Shown here: positions 55,952 through 64,000 of the stretch, piece by piece
Layout: each line of letters starts with the position of its first letter
Numbering within the stretch: the stretch's first letter is position 1
Assembly: GCA_013816845.1 (NCBI GenBank)
Contig: JACDDU010000001.1
Location: 62,001-126,000, forward strand
Direction: 5' to 3'
DNA: 64,000 nt
Origin: Gammaproteobacteria bacterium
GTDB taxonomy: Bacteria > Pseudomonadota > Gammaproteobacteria > DSM-16500
Position numbers and translations under genes: made by a program
Notes under the pieces: model-generated
What the model was told of the DNA's origin: nothing
Seen by the model: the letters and a program-made list of their open reading frames with translations, nothing else
The model's database searches: none

Positions 55952-57370
55952 TCAACTTATTCGGCAGTCATGAGCTTCACATAAAGTTACTTTTTCAAAC
56001 TCAGGCTGACCGATGGACCTTAGCGGCACCCGCTTGCGAATGTTTTCTTCTATTTGTTCTAAAGTCACCCCACGCGTTTCGGGTGTTTTGTAATAGCAAA
56101 AAATTAAACTAAATACACACATACAGGCGTAAACTAAAAATGTTTGGCTAGGGCCGAGCGCATTCAGTAAAGAAAGAAAAGTTGCCGATACGACAAAATT
56201 CCAAAACCAACAACTAAATACGGCGACGCCCATGGCCGTAGCACGCACTTCTAAAGGGAATATTTCAGAGACAACAAGCCAGAGAATAGCGCCTAGACTG
56301 AAGGCAAAAGAAATAATGTAAACAAAAGTACAACCGAGTGCAAACCAACGTAATGAACCCATGTCGGTGCCAAAATAAAATGAGAAACTTAAGCCTAAGA
56401 GGCATAAACCCATTCCGATTAACCCTGTCAAAAGAAGGGGGCGGCGACCTAATTTATCGAGATAAATGATGGCAAAAATAGTAGCTAAGACATTGACAAT
56501 GCCAAGACCAACGGTTGCTAAGATGGAGCTTGATGCATCTGGAAAACCAGCTAACTGAAAAATGGTAGGCGCGTAATAAATGATGGTATTGATACCGGTC
56601 ACTTGTTGAATAAAGCCAAGCATTGCGCCAAGAAATAAAACCGGACGAATCCACGGTGAAAAAATTTCGCGAAAAGAGGTTTTGGTTAAATTTAGACTAT
56701 TTTTAATCTCCTTAATTTCCTCCTCCACTTCTTCGGTATTGCGAAGTTGTTTTAATGTTTTGGTTGCTTCATCGATTTTATTTTTTTTGACAAGGAAACG
56801 AGGTGATTCAGGTAAAAAAATCATGCCAATACTAAGCAGGATAGCAGGCACTAAGCCCATACCAAACATCCATCGCCATGAGCCATCAATATTGGTGAAA
56901 GTATAATTAATAATAAATGAACAAAGAATACCGATGGTAATTGCTAATTGGTTTAGGGAAACGAGTCCGCCCCGTAAATGAAAGGGAGAAACTTCAGCGA
57001 TATAAAGCGGTGCAGTGTAAGAACCAATACCAATTGCAAAACCAATAAACAATCTGCCAAACAAAATGGAGTTAACATTAGGAGCAAAAGCGGCAATGCC
57101 AGTACCAAAAATAAATAGGGCGGAAATAATGAGCATGAGCTTGCGGCGGCCAAATCGATCCGTTAAATGACCCGAAAATAATGAACCAAACATCGCACCG
57201 AGTAAGACGCTGCTAACAATCAATTCTTTCATGACAGTCGATAGCGCAAAGTCTTTTTCAATGAAGAGTAAAGCACCAGAAATAATTCCGGTATCAAACC
57301 CAAATAACAATCCTGCTATGGCTGCAATGGCTGATACACCAATCACATAGAAATGAGATTTTTTTGTCAT
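55952..57370 (-). CDS. Sugar porter MFS transporter (GalP/XylE-like)
   Basis: This 472-residue proton-linked sugar importer has twelve predicted membrane spans. Seen: the sugar-porter signatures GFDTGIISGALLF, the loop GHLTDRFGRRK, IGFAIGIGSYTAPLYIAEVSP (in part), PESPRFLVKK, QQVTGINTIIYYAPTIF, DKLGRRPLLL, and the closing PETRGVTLEQIEENI. These mark the GalP/XylE/GLUT family; QQVTGIN contributes to hexose binding. It is followed within bases by the glucokinase gene. Substrate is probably glucose, given that partner, but xylose or galactose cannot be excluded. Confidence 0.93.
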   Translation of the reverse strand: MTKKSHFYVIGVSAIAAIAGLLFGFDTGIISGALLFIEKDFALSTVMKELIVSSVLLGAMFGSLFSGHLTDRFGRRKLMLIISALFIFGTGIAAFAPNVNSILFGRLFIGFAIGIGSYTAPLYIAEVSPFHLRGGLVSLNQLAITIGILCSFIINYTFTNIDGSWRWMFGMGLVPAILLSIGMIFLPESPRFLVKKNKIDEATKTLKQLRNTEEVEEEIKEIKNSLNLTKTSFREIFSPWIRPVLFLGAMLGFIQQVTGINTIIYYAPTIFQLAGFPDASSSILATVGLGIVNVLATIFAIIYLDKLGRRPLLLTGLIGMGLCLLGLSFSFYFGTDMGSLRWFALGCTFVYIISFAFSLGAILWLVVSEIFPLEVRATAMGVAVFSCWFWNFVVSATFLSLLNALGPSQTFLVYACMCVFSLIFCYYKTPETRGVTLEQIEENIRKRVPLRSIGQPEFEKVTLCEAHDCRIS

Positions 57371-57606
57371 TTACTTGGTTTCCATCCTTAACACACTTAA
57401 AAGAATTGTTTAGGTACCATGATTTAGAGTGAAGTTCAAGATTGGATCCGCCGTTACAGATTTCGGTTGAACTGATTATTAAGATGAGGATTTTATTTAC
57501 ACAATACTCATCAAATTAAGTCACAGCCTTGCCTCTTCGCTAACTTTGCTCTACCCTCAGACTTTTTAAAATGGCAAGGATATAAGGACTATTTAAAGGA
57601 GCTGTA

Positions 57607-58128
57607 ATGAAATTAAAAATATTTTGTCTAGCAATACTCAGTGCAAGCTTATTAAGCACCGGGGTTTTTGCTGCAAATGGTGATGATCAGACAACAACGG
57701 AAACTAAATCCATGCAAATTCAAAATGATAAAAATAAACAGGCCGGGGATGCTTTTCTTGCCCAAAATAAAGCAAAACAAGGCGTCGTGACCCTCCCAAG
57801 TGGTTTACAGTATAAAATTATTAAGGAAGGGACTGGCGATATGCCTTCCGGTAATGATTTGGTGACAGTTAATTATGCGGGCCGCTTAATTAATGGCACG
57901 GAATTCGATAGTTCCTATACGCGAGGTCAGCCTGCTACGTTTCCCGTATCCGGTGTTATTCCAGGCTGGGTTGAAGCACTTAAGTTGATGAAAGTGGGTT
58001 CTGAATGGGAACTTTACATTCCATCGTCACTTGCTTACGGCGAACCGGGCGCGCCACCAGCGATTGGTCCTAATGAAACTTTGATTTTTAAAGTTGAGCT
58101 TTTAGATATTAAGAAACCTTGGGGTTAG
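57607..58128 (+). CDS. Exported FKBP-type peptidyl-prolyl isomerase (Mip-like)
   Basis: This prolyl isomerase acts on periplasmic or surface proteins. Seen: a signal peptide (residues 1-22, ending GVFA), a short charged linker and helix (about 25-60), and a complete FKBP domain: LPSGLQYKIIKEGTG, VTVNYAGRLINGTEFDSSY, the active-site VIPGWVEALKLMKVGSEW, PSSLAYGEPGAPPAIGPNETLIF and VELLDI. It is 173 residues, shorter than classical Mip because the long dimerising helix is reduced. Related short proteins occur in Coxiella and Legionella. RBS is TAAAGGAGCTGTA. A 15 bp hairpin follows the stop. Confidence 0.92.
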   Translation: MKLKIFCLAILSASLLSTGVFAANGDDQTTTETKSMQIQNDKNKQAGDAFLAQNKAKQGVVTLPSGLQYKIIKEGTGDMPSGNDLVTVNYAGRLINGTEFDSSYTRGQPATFPVSGVIPGWVEALKLMKVGSEWELYIPSSLAYGEPGAPPAIGPNETLIFKVELLDIKKPWG

Positions 58129-58136
58129 TTTTAGAG

Positions 58137-58169
58137 ATGAGTAGCCTTGTAATTTACAAGGCTACTCAT
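58137..58169. terminator. 15 bp perfect hairpin after the FKBP gene
   Basis: ATGAGTAGCCTTGTA and TACAAGGCTACTCAT pair without a mismatch around a 3-base loop, eight bases beyond the FKBP stop. No T-run follows. The core GTAGCCTTG/CAAGGCTAC is shared with the palindrome at 43214-43286. Confidence 0.65.
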
Positions 58170-58469
58170 TCACCAAGGACAATCTTGCGTTGCCCCATCG
58201 TCATGTAGTTTATATCTGAACTAAGCGTTCGTTTTACAAGCAAAGTCAGGCCGCAATAATCATCTGACAGGTTTTCTCTTTGTTCTGCCAATAAAGCGCG
58301 TTAAGATACATTATCCCTACGAATTCACCGATCTCAACTTTGCGAGGGAACCCCCGGGTTTTAACTTAATGTAAAACTCACTCATGATGCGCGGCTATTT
58401 TCACGACTCCTCGCAATTAGAGCTGGTTTTTGGGTATGATGGAACTTACCTAACTCGCTTAGGCAGGCT
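58170..58469. other. Intergenic stretch without recognised genes
   Basis: About 300 bp up to the TonB-like gene. It holds a CCCCCGGG stretch near 58352 resembling the palindromes at 19564. No gene or known RNA is recognised. Confidence 0.45.
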
Positions 58470-59102
58470 ATGCAACGATCTCACTTCTTAACTTTCTCTG
58501 TACTCTTTCATATCATTTTCTTATTTTTGTTTTTCTTTATTCGCAGCACGCCTCCTAAAGCACCCAAGGAAGACACGAGTTATTATTTTTATCAAGATGA
58601 AGCGGCGTTTGCGGAATCTGCTCCAAAACCTCACGCAAACACCCAAGCAGCAACCTCTGAAGAAAAAGCGTGGATTGATCAAGGTGAAATTGCACTTTAT
58701 AAAAAAGAAAAAATTAATTACGACAAAACATTAAATACCCAGTTAAAAAATTTTGATGATATTGTGCCAAGGCCTCATCATACCGGTGCCTATGCAGAAC
58801 CCATCCGCATGATAGGGGAGAAATTATTAGATGATCCTTTGCGGAAATTATTAGGGAGAGCTTTTACAAAAAAACTCTATTACCCGGAAATTGCGCGCTC
58901 CCTTTATAAACATGGGATCACCACTATAGGCTTTGTTTTGCATCCTTCCGGTGAAATTATTGGGGCGCGGGTGCTACAGACGAGTAAAGAAAAACTATTA
59001 GATGACGCAGCGCTCTCAGCAATTAATGCAGCTTCACCTGTACATCAAGTTAATCTTTATGTTAAAGAACCGCGTTATTTTATTATCAATATCATTTTTT
59101 AA
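58470..59102 (+). CDS. TonB-family C-terminal domain protein
   Basis: This 210-residue protein has an N-terminal membrane anchor (LTFSVLFHIIFLFLFFFI), a polar periplasmic linker of about 100 residues, and a C-terminal TonB-like domain: YPEIARSLYKHGITTIGFVLHPSGEIIGARVL, then DDAALSAINAASPVH. TonB proteins carry energy from inner-membrane ExbB/ExbD to outer-membrane receptors. The long proline-rich spacer of classical TonB is missing, and no exbB/exbD or receptor is nearby, so it may be a TonB-like envelope protein of other function. The start ATG has a poor ribosome site. Confidence 0.8.
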   Translation: MQRSHFLTFSVLFHIIFLFLFFFIRSTPPKAPKEDTSYYFYQDEAAFAESAPKPHANTQAATSEEKAWIDQGEIALYKKEKINYDKTLNTQLKNFDDIVPRPHHTGAYAEPIRMIGEKLLDDPLRKLLGRAFTKKLYYPEIARSLYKHGITTIGFVLHPSGEIIGARVLQTSKEKLLDDAALSAINAASPVHQVNLYVKEPRYFIINIIF

Positions 59103-59200
59103 ATGTAGTTCAATATAAATCAATGTCTTAACTGCTTTTGCCCTGAGTTGCAGATGGAAGGTATATAATAAAAGAAGAAGCGCGGTGAGGATGTCAAAAA

Positions 59201-59533
59201 ATGATCAAAAAAATGGTATTTGGCTTTTCTCTCTTTTTGACTGCTTTTACACTTCAGGCAGCCGAAATGTTTCCTGCTGTTAATTGGATCTCTCGCAATA
59301 CCAACGATTCAGTCGTTATTCAAAATGGAACATCACTGACCTTGGTTGTGATGATCGTCGTCAACATGGGTGTAAATGCTTCAGGTGTCTTTGTTACCAA
59401 CTGTGGTACAACTTTGCGAGTTAATCCTGGTAATGTTGCAATTTGCGCGACCAATGATGCGACCAAACCGATCACTATTACAGCTGACAACTCCAATAAT
59501 CCAGCAACGGGTATTTATCAAATTCGACCGTAA
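59201..59533 (+). CDS. Small secreted protein, unknown function
   Basis: This 110-residue protein has a clear signal peptide (KKMVFGFSLFLTAFTLQAA) and a mature part of about 90 residues rich in Asn, Thr and Val, with two cysteines (TNCGTT and AICATN) that could form a disulphide. The pattern suggests a small beta-rich periplasmic or surface protein. I recognise no family. It lies alone between the TonB-like gene and the FkbH operon. Confidence 0.6.
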   Translation: MIKKMVFGFSLFLTAFTLQAAEMFPAVNWISRNTNDSVVIQNGTSLTLVVMIVVNMGVNASGVFVTNCGTTLRVNPGNVAICATNDATKPITITADNSNNPATGIYQIRP

Positions 59534-59615
59534 TAATTCTTTATCTTTATTGCAAAAAAACACGAACCTGTTTAGATTGCTAGTCAAATGAGACGGAAAT
59601 CACAGGTTGGTGGTT

Positions 59616-61388
59616 ATGAAAACCCTACAACAATTGCACGAGACAATTTTACAAACTAATATTGCAACCCTACTATCATCCAACCAACAAAGCGAATATA
59701 AAGATTCGACTAAACCCTTCTCGATCTACTTTCTAAGTAATTTTACAGTCAATCAGATTGAACACATATTAAGTTTTTATTTACGTGAATCAAATATGGT
59801 TCCCACTGTCGTCTTTGGTCAATATGATAATGCTATGCAAGAGTTGTTAGATAACAATTCATTATTATATCGTCAAAATTACGATGCGATAGTATGTGCA
59901 TTAATGTATAACCCTTTTGAACCCACCTTCATCGATCGACTTAAAGATGTAACAAGCTTTATTGCAGAATTAAAAACATTATTCGATCTTGCTAATCAAA
60001 AAACTTCCGCCCTCATCCTTATCAATACCATTTGCTTACCTCTATATTCAGAAAATGGCATAACCACAATCGCGCAATCCGATCGTACCGATGCGTGTCT
60101 TGCTATTAATACTTTTATTAGATCGTATACGCATGAACATGCGGGTCGTTTTTTTTTATTAGATTGGGGACGCTATGTAAGTATTTTAGGCGAAGCACAA
60201 AGTTTCGATTATCGCTATTGGCAAATGTACGAAGCACCTTTTAAAAAAGCATTTTTAAGTCTTTACGCGAGTGACATCACCAAAATAGCACGCGCACTAC
60301 ATGGTGATGCGAAAAAATGTTTAATTCTAGATTGTGATAATACCTTGTGGGGCGGGATTGTGGGTGAAGATGGTCTTAATCATATACAATTAGATCCACA
60401 CGTCTATCCGGGTCGCATTTTTTATCAGTTTCAACAAACCGTTTTAGAATTAATTCGCCGGGGAGTCATCATAGCTCTCTGCAGCAAAAATAATGAAAAT
60501 GAAGTTTGGAATGTATTAGATCATCATCCATATAGTTTACTTCGGCGTTCACATGTTGCTGCTACCCAAATTAATTGGGATGATAAAGCTAATAATATTG
60601 TTAAAATCATTACAACATTAAATATTGGCATTGAGAGTTGTGTTTTTGTCGATGATAGCCCTACGGAATGTGAATTAGTTACTCATGCTATACCCGAATT
60701 AACAGTAATTAGAGTTCCACAGCGCATTTATGAATTTCCTCTACTCCTATTAAAAGAGGGATTATTTGATACATTAGCAATCAGTCAAGCTGATGGGGAC
60801 CGCAATGTACAATATCAAACAGAAACAAAGCGTAAACAATTATTAACCCAAGTCCATAATATCTCTGATTATTTAGCAGCTCTCGAGTTAAAAGCGATGA
60901 TCGGTCCGGTCGTTGATCATGACATTATGCGTGTAACGCAACTGACTCAAAAAACCAATCAATTTAATTTATCAACGCGCAGATATACTCAGCAACAAAT
61001 AGAATCTCTGCAGAAAAGCAAAGAAAGTGCGGTGTATAGTTTAAAAGTGGAAGATAAGTTTGGTGATTATGGTCTCACCGGTGTTCTCATCGCGAGACGA
61101 GATGGCGAGAAAGGAATTATAGATAGTTTTTTAATGAGTTGTCGAATTCTGTCTCGTCATATTGAGTATGTTTTTTTAGAGCATTGTATGAATCAATTAA
61201 GCAAATTATGGAATATTCATTTGTGGGAAGCAGAATATTTGAAAAGTGACAAAAATCAACAAATGAAAACTTTTCTTGAAAAAGCTGGTTTCTATCATGT
61301 GCGCGAAGAAATTTACACGCTTAATACTCAAAATTGGACAGGTTACAACATCAATCACATTTTGGTAAAGGAAGTAAGTTATGCTTGA
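59616..61388 (+). CDS. FkbH-like HAD-superfamily protein (HAD-IIIC)
   Basis: This protein of about 590 residues has three parts. Residues 1-220 form an N-terminal SGNH-like/FkbH-specific region (QYDNAMQELLDNNSLLY; FLLDWGRYVS). Residues 230-370 are the HAD domain with LDCDNTLWGGIVGEDG (DxDxT), ALCSKNNENEV and VFVDDSPTECELV. The last 150 residues are GNAT-like (VKVEDKFGDYGLTGVL-type YSLKVEDKFGDYGL; SCRILSRHIEYVFLEH). FkbH proteins move a glyceryl unit from 1,3-bisphosphoglycerate onto an acyl carrier protein, and the ACP gene overlaps its end by 8 bp. It may instead build another short-chain acyl-ACP. ATG 59616 is preferred over a TTG three codons earlier. Confidence 0.88.
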   Translation: MKTLQQLHETILQTNIATLLSSNQQSEYKDSTKPFSIYFLSNFTVNQIEHILSFYLRESNMVPTVVFGQYDNAMQELLDNNSLLYRQNYDAIVCALMYNPFEPTFIDRLKDVTSFIAELKTLFDLANQKTSALILINTICLPLYSENGITTIAQSDRTDACLAINTFIRSYTHEHAGRFFLLDWGRYVSILGEAQSFDYRYWQMYEAPFKKAFLSLYASDITKIARALHGDAKKCLILDCDNTLWGGIVGEDGLNHIQLDPHVYPGRIFYQFQQTVLELIRRGVIIALCSKNNENEVWNVLDHHPYSLLRRSHVAATQINWDDKANNIVKIITTLNIGIESCVFVDDSPTECELVTHAIPELTVIRVPQRIYEFPLLLLKEGLFDTLAISQADGDRNVQYQTETKRKQLLTQVHNISDYLAALELKAMIGPVVDHDIMRVTQLTQKTNQFNLSTRRYTQQQIESLQKSKESAVYSLKVEDKFGDYGLTGVLIARRDGEKGIIDSFLMSCRILSRHIEYVFLEHCMNQLSKLWNIHLWEAEYLKSDKNQQMKTFLEKAGFYHVREEIYTLNTQNWTGYNINHILVKEVSYA

Positions 61389-61617
61389 AGTACGTGTAAA
61401 AAAAATATTATCGCAACTATTTAATGTTTCTGAAAATGAAATTAACGACGAAACATCATCTGATACGGTTTCCAAATGGGATTCTTTAACGCATATGAAT
61501 CTTATTGTCGCGTTAGAAGATGAATTTAAAATTAGTTTTACCGATGAGCAAATGATTGAAATGTTGAATTATCCGTTAATTTTGCTAACCGTAAAAGAAG
61601 CATTAACTGCTTCTTGA
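61381..61617 (+). CDS. Acyl carrier protein
   Basis: This 78-residue carrier protein has the phosphopantetheine serine at Ser35 in KWDSLTHMNLIVALEDEF; the DSL motif is intact. It differs from FabB-type housekeeping ACP (which has a DSLD-type motif in an acidic context) and starts inside the FkbH gene, so it is a dedicated carrier. It would present the glyceryl or other acyl group to the MaoC-SDR enzyme or the GNAT-like domain. A phosphopantetheinyl transferase is not in the window. Confidence 0.9.
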   Translation: MLEVRVKKILSQLFNVSENEINDETSSDTVSKWDSLTHMNLIVALEDEFKISFTDEQMIEMLNYPLILLTVKEALTAS

Positions 61618-61655
61618 TTGATTTTATTACCTCCTAATCATAGCGATGGTCTTTC

Positions 61656-62852
61656 ATGCCAAACAAAAAATTTGCCCAATATAAAATTGGCGATTCAGCT
61701 CACCTTATTCATAAAATTACAGAAGATGATGTCACCAAATTTGCGAACCTAACGGGGGATGATAATCCTTTGCATGTTAATAAAGCGTTTGCGCGTAAAA
61801 CCGTTTTTAAAGACACGGTGGCGCACGGCATGTTGGGTGCATCCTTTGTTTCTACGCTTATTGGCAAGCATATTCCTGGTGATGGAGCCCTTTGGATATC
61901 ACAGAATTTTGATTTTTTATTACCGGTCCGTATTGGCGATGAGCTTAAAGTTTTTGCCGAAGTCATTGAAAAACACATCAGTCAAAATACGCTCGTCTTA
62001 GCGATCCAAATAACTAATCAACATAAACAAGCTGTTGTTAAAGGATCGGCCAAAGTTAAATGTTTGGAATGGGAAGAAACGGAAACGCTGCAATCGCAAT
62101 CTCTCCCGGATGAAAAAGTTATTCTCATTACAGGTGGTAGCCGAGGTATTGGGGCTGCAACTGCTAAATATTTAGCTGCTAAAGGTTATCGTATTGCTAT
62201 TAATTATTCTCAAGATCATGAAGGCGCTAATTCCGTTGTTACAGATATTATTGCTGCGGGTGGCGAGGCGATAGCTTGTCAAGCTGATGTACGTGATGCA
62301 AATGCAATAAAAAGAATGATAGGAGAGGTTAAAAATAAATTTGGCACCATAACCGGATTAGTATATGGCGCAACAAGTAAAGTGATCGCTACCGATTTCC
62401 ATCATTTAGAATGGCAAGATATTGAAGACCATTTCAACATTCAATTTAGAGGCGCTTTTCATTGTGTTCAAGCAGTTTTGAAAGAATTTCTTGAAAAGAA
62501 AAGAGGATCAGTTGTATTCATTGGAAGTTTAGCTGCAGATGCGACACCATTATTAAAGGTGACCGGTTACGCAACAGCAAAAGCGGCACTTCAAACCTTA
62601 TCCAAAACATTGGCATTGGAGTATGGACCCTTAGGCATACGGTTTAATGTTGTTTCCCCTGGCATGACAGAGACAGGGTTGATAGCTGATATTCCTGAAA
62701 AAACTAGATTGCTCACTAAAATGCAAATCCCGATGAGAAAGCTTGCGAAACCCCAAGATATTGCAAGTGCAATAGGTTTTTTAATCAGTGAAGAATCAGG
62801 ACACATTACGGGTGAAACATTGCGTGTTTATGGTGGCCAGTTAATGATTTAA
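61656..62852 (+). CDS. MaoC-like hydratase fused to SDR (FabG-like) reductase
   Basis: This 398-residue bifunctional protein has residues 1-140 as a hot-dog MaoC domain with the catalytic LTGDDNPLHVN and AHGMLGASFVS typical of (R)-specific enoyl hydratases. Residues 150-398 are a FabG-like SDR with ITGGSRGIGAATA, FIGSLAADATP, catalytic GYATAKAAL (Tyr and Lys present), SPGMTETGL and a complete C terminus. A reductase plus hydratase next to an ACP suggests processing of a carrier-bound beta-keto or enoyl group. It lies 38 bp after the ACP gene. Substrate chain length cannot be told. Confidence 0.88.
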   Translation: MPNKKFAQYKIGDSAHLIHKITEDDVTKFANLTGDDNPLHVNKAFARKTVFKDTVAHGMLGASFVSTLIGKHIPGDGALWISQNFDFLLPVRIGDELKVFAEVIEKHISQNTLVLAIQITNQHKQAVVKGSAKVKCLEWEETETLQSQSLPDEKVILITGGSRGIGAATAKYLAAKGYRIAINYSQDHEGANSVVTDIIAAGGEAIACQADVRDANAIKRMIGEVKNKFGTITGLVYGATSKVIATDFHHLEWQDIEDHFNIQFRGAFHCVQAVLKEFLEKKRGSVVFIGSLAADATPLLKVTGYATAKAALQTLSKTLALEYGPLGIRFNVVSPGMTETGLIADIPEKTRLLTKMQIPMRKLAKPQDIASAIGFLISEESGHITGETLRVYGGQLMI

Positions 62853-62859
62853 ATAAGTG

Positions 62860-63705
62860 TTAGATACCAAGAATAAAAAGTTCGGAGCACAGTAAAGTCA
62901 TGTCTTCCTTACCAAATTTGTCTGATTTATACAGACGGGGTGGAGAAGTTTCTTTAATCCAAGCTCCTATCATTCGATGACCTTGCAACAAATCGCCTTC
63001 CAACACGAGATGAGAAACACGCAATTTATGACATAGTTTGAATCGAATTTCATTTAATACTTCTGAAAAAAATTGTGAATCACTGAAGTAATAAATCTTT
63101 GCCACAGGTAGCTTTTTATAGCGTGTTATAACAGCAAGGCAATAACATAATTGATCTTGTTTCTTAATTAAAATATGTTTGCAGTTTAGATTCCGATGCT
63201 TGTCATAAATCGGATGTAAGGAAATAGGCAAATTCGTTTCTTCGATTTGAGTAGTGATCGTAACTTGCGTTGGACTAAATTGTGGTAAAGGCAAGACGAC
63301 AGTTTGTTTGTTTTCCAACGTTTTAAAACCGGATCTTTGGAGCCATTCATAAGTATGGGGAGCAGCTGTTAAATTAGTCCATGAAACGTTGGGGATTTTC
63401 ATTACTTTTAAAAATAACATTAATCCATGTTGTCTATAAGGCGGTTCAACATACCATGTTGTTAAGTTACATAAGCGCATTTGGCCTTTTTCAGTTTGAT
63501 GGTCACTGAAAATCGTTCCTAAAAAACCAACAATTTTTTTTTGATCAACAATTACATAGCCTGGAAAATTTTCTTCAATGTCCCAAGCACGGGGTGTAAA
63601 GATTTTACGCCAATGATTCGGCACGCCAGGATAAAATCCTTCTAATAAACTAACAATATTTTCAGCATCATCAAAGCTTGCTCTTCTAACTTCAATTTTG
63701 TTCAT
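62860..63705 (-). CDS. GNAT-family acyltransferase-like protein
   Basis: This 281-residue protein opens with a GNAT fold: IEVRRASFDDAENIVSLLEGF, the acyl-donor strand VGFLGTIFSDHQ, LTTWYVEPPYRQHGLMLFL (the R-x-x-G-type phosphopantetheine loop is altered to RQHGL), and TAAPHTYEWLQRSGFKTLE. The C-terminal half may be a second, degenerate GNAT unit. It points against the MaoC-SDR gene across eight bases and overlaps the deacetylase gene by 14 bp, so it is in that operon. It probably acylates an amino sugar or amino acid in surface-glycan synthesis; this is inference. Confidence 0.72.
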   Translation of the reverse strand: MNKIEVRRASFDDAENIVSLLEGFYPGVPNHWRKIFTPRAWDIEENFPGYVIVDQKKIVGFLGTIFSDHQTEKGQMRLCNLTTWYVEPPYRQHGLMLFLKVMKIPNVSWTNLTAAPHTYEWLQRSGFKTLENKQTVVLPLPQFSPTQVTITTQIEETNLPISLHPIYDKHRNLNCKHILIKKQDQLCYCLAVITRYKKLPVAKIYYFSDSQFFSEVLNEIRFKLCHKLRVSHLVLEGDLLQGHRMIGAWIKETSPPRLYKSDKFGKEDMTLLCSELFILGI

Positions 63706-64000
63706 ATTTAATTCCTTTTGACTTTATACCGAGCGCTTGGAATATAGTTTCATAATGATTAAATGCAGCAATGTTAAAGCGATAATAAGGCGATTGAATT
63801 TGCGCATATTCATTTTCGACCAAAAGGATGTGTTTGACGCCATTATTTTTCAAATACGCGATTTGTTCTTCGCGATAACTACCATTTGGAAAAGCATAAA
63901 TATCCATGTCTGGATAATGATGCATCAAAAAAAATTCCTTACATTTGTTAAAGTCTTGAATGAAATATGCCATTGTTTCATTTCCCATACTGTTATGCGC
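63692..64000 (-). CDS. Polysaccharide deacetylase-like protein, 5' end beyond the window
   Basis: Only the C-terminal 100 or so residues are present. The frame stays open to base 64000 (reading AHNSMGNETMAYF), so the ATG at 63988 is unlikely to be the start. Seen: the AHNSMGNETM segment resembles the HSxxH-containing metal loop of NodB-type deacetylases, and MDIYAFPNGSYREEQIAYLKNNGVKHIL is the typical FPxGxY strand and helix. Such enzymes remove N- or O-acetyl groups from glycans. Its gene overlaps the GNAT gene by 14 bp. Confidence 0.65.
   Translation of the reverse strand, partial: AHNSMGNETMAYFIQDFNKCKEFFLMHHYPDMDIYAFPNGSYREEQIAYLKNNGVKHILLVENEYAQIQSPYYRFNIAAFNHYETIFQALGIKSKGIKYEQN

Overview
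The window is 64 kb of a low-GC, densely coded gammaproteobacterial chromosome with no rRNA, tRNA, CRISPR array or intact transposon that I could see. Gene content points to the Legionellales (Legionella/Coxiella/Aquicella-like). The pointers are a VirK-family secreted protein, a secreted phospholipase C-like protein with a Legionella-type motif, a DedA-PAP2-LssY fusion, a Mip-like FKBP and two effector-like low-complexity proteins. This placement is inferred from gene families, not from a database search.

Layout. (1) 1-14.6 kb is mostly housekeeping: tag; an msrB / TVP38-like / CDP-alcohol phosphatidyltransferase operon divergent from msrA; two long gene-poor gaps around an orphan haem-oxygenase-like protein and VirK; a phospholipase C-like gene; sohB; the DedA-PAP2-LssY fusion; then lipA-lipB-ybeD-dacA and a ComEA-like helix-hairpin-helix protein. 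(2) 14.8-52 kb is a large surface-polysaccharide (O-antigen-type) locus in opposed arms. It holds a GDP-heptose pathway (gmhA, hddC, hddA-like), a GDP-mannose 4,6-dehydratase-like enzyme, a ColD-like 3-dehydratase and five more SDR sugar-nucleotide enzymes, including galE. It also holds galU and ugd, a Wzm/Wzt-type ABC exporter, a polyprenyl-phosphate sugar transferase, several glycosyltransferases, a FkbM methyltransferase, a PhyH-type oxygenase and an orphan ThDP-dependent E1 alpha/beta pair. Embedded in the locus is a complete activated-methyl cycle: metK, ahcY, metH and metF. (3) 52-59.5 kb is mixed: an acyl-homoserine-lactone-synthase-like/cyclic-nucleotide-binding fusion, a basic nuclease-like candidate effector, a sugar porter/glucokinase operon, an FKBP isomerase, a TonB-like protein and a small secreted protein. 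(4) 59.6-64 kb is a compact FkbH / acyl carrier protein / MaoC-SDR fusion cassette, facing a GNAT protein and a polysaccharide deacetylase cut by the window end.

How it fits together. GmhA, HddA-like and HddC would make GDP-D-glycero-alpha-D-manno-heptose (the gmhB phosphatase is not in this window). The 4,6-dehydratase-like, ColD-like and fucose-synthase-like enzymes could turn it, or GDP-mannose, into a 6-deoxy or 3,6-dideoxy sugar. The E1 pair might add a carbon branch, and the methyl cycle would supply SAM for O- or C-methylation. GalU/Ugd/GalE supply UDP-Glc, UDP-GlcA and UDP-Gal. The ABC exporter and the polyprenyl transferase would assemble and export the glycan. The FkbH/ACP cassette looks like a separate route to a carrier-bound three-carbon acyl unit. 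The most notable signals are the sugar pathway logic with its ColD-type His-for-Lys enzyme, the E1 pair without E2/E3, the methyl cycle inside the locus with a structured metK leader, the synthase/CNB fusion, and the nuclease-like protein with NLS-like basic runs.
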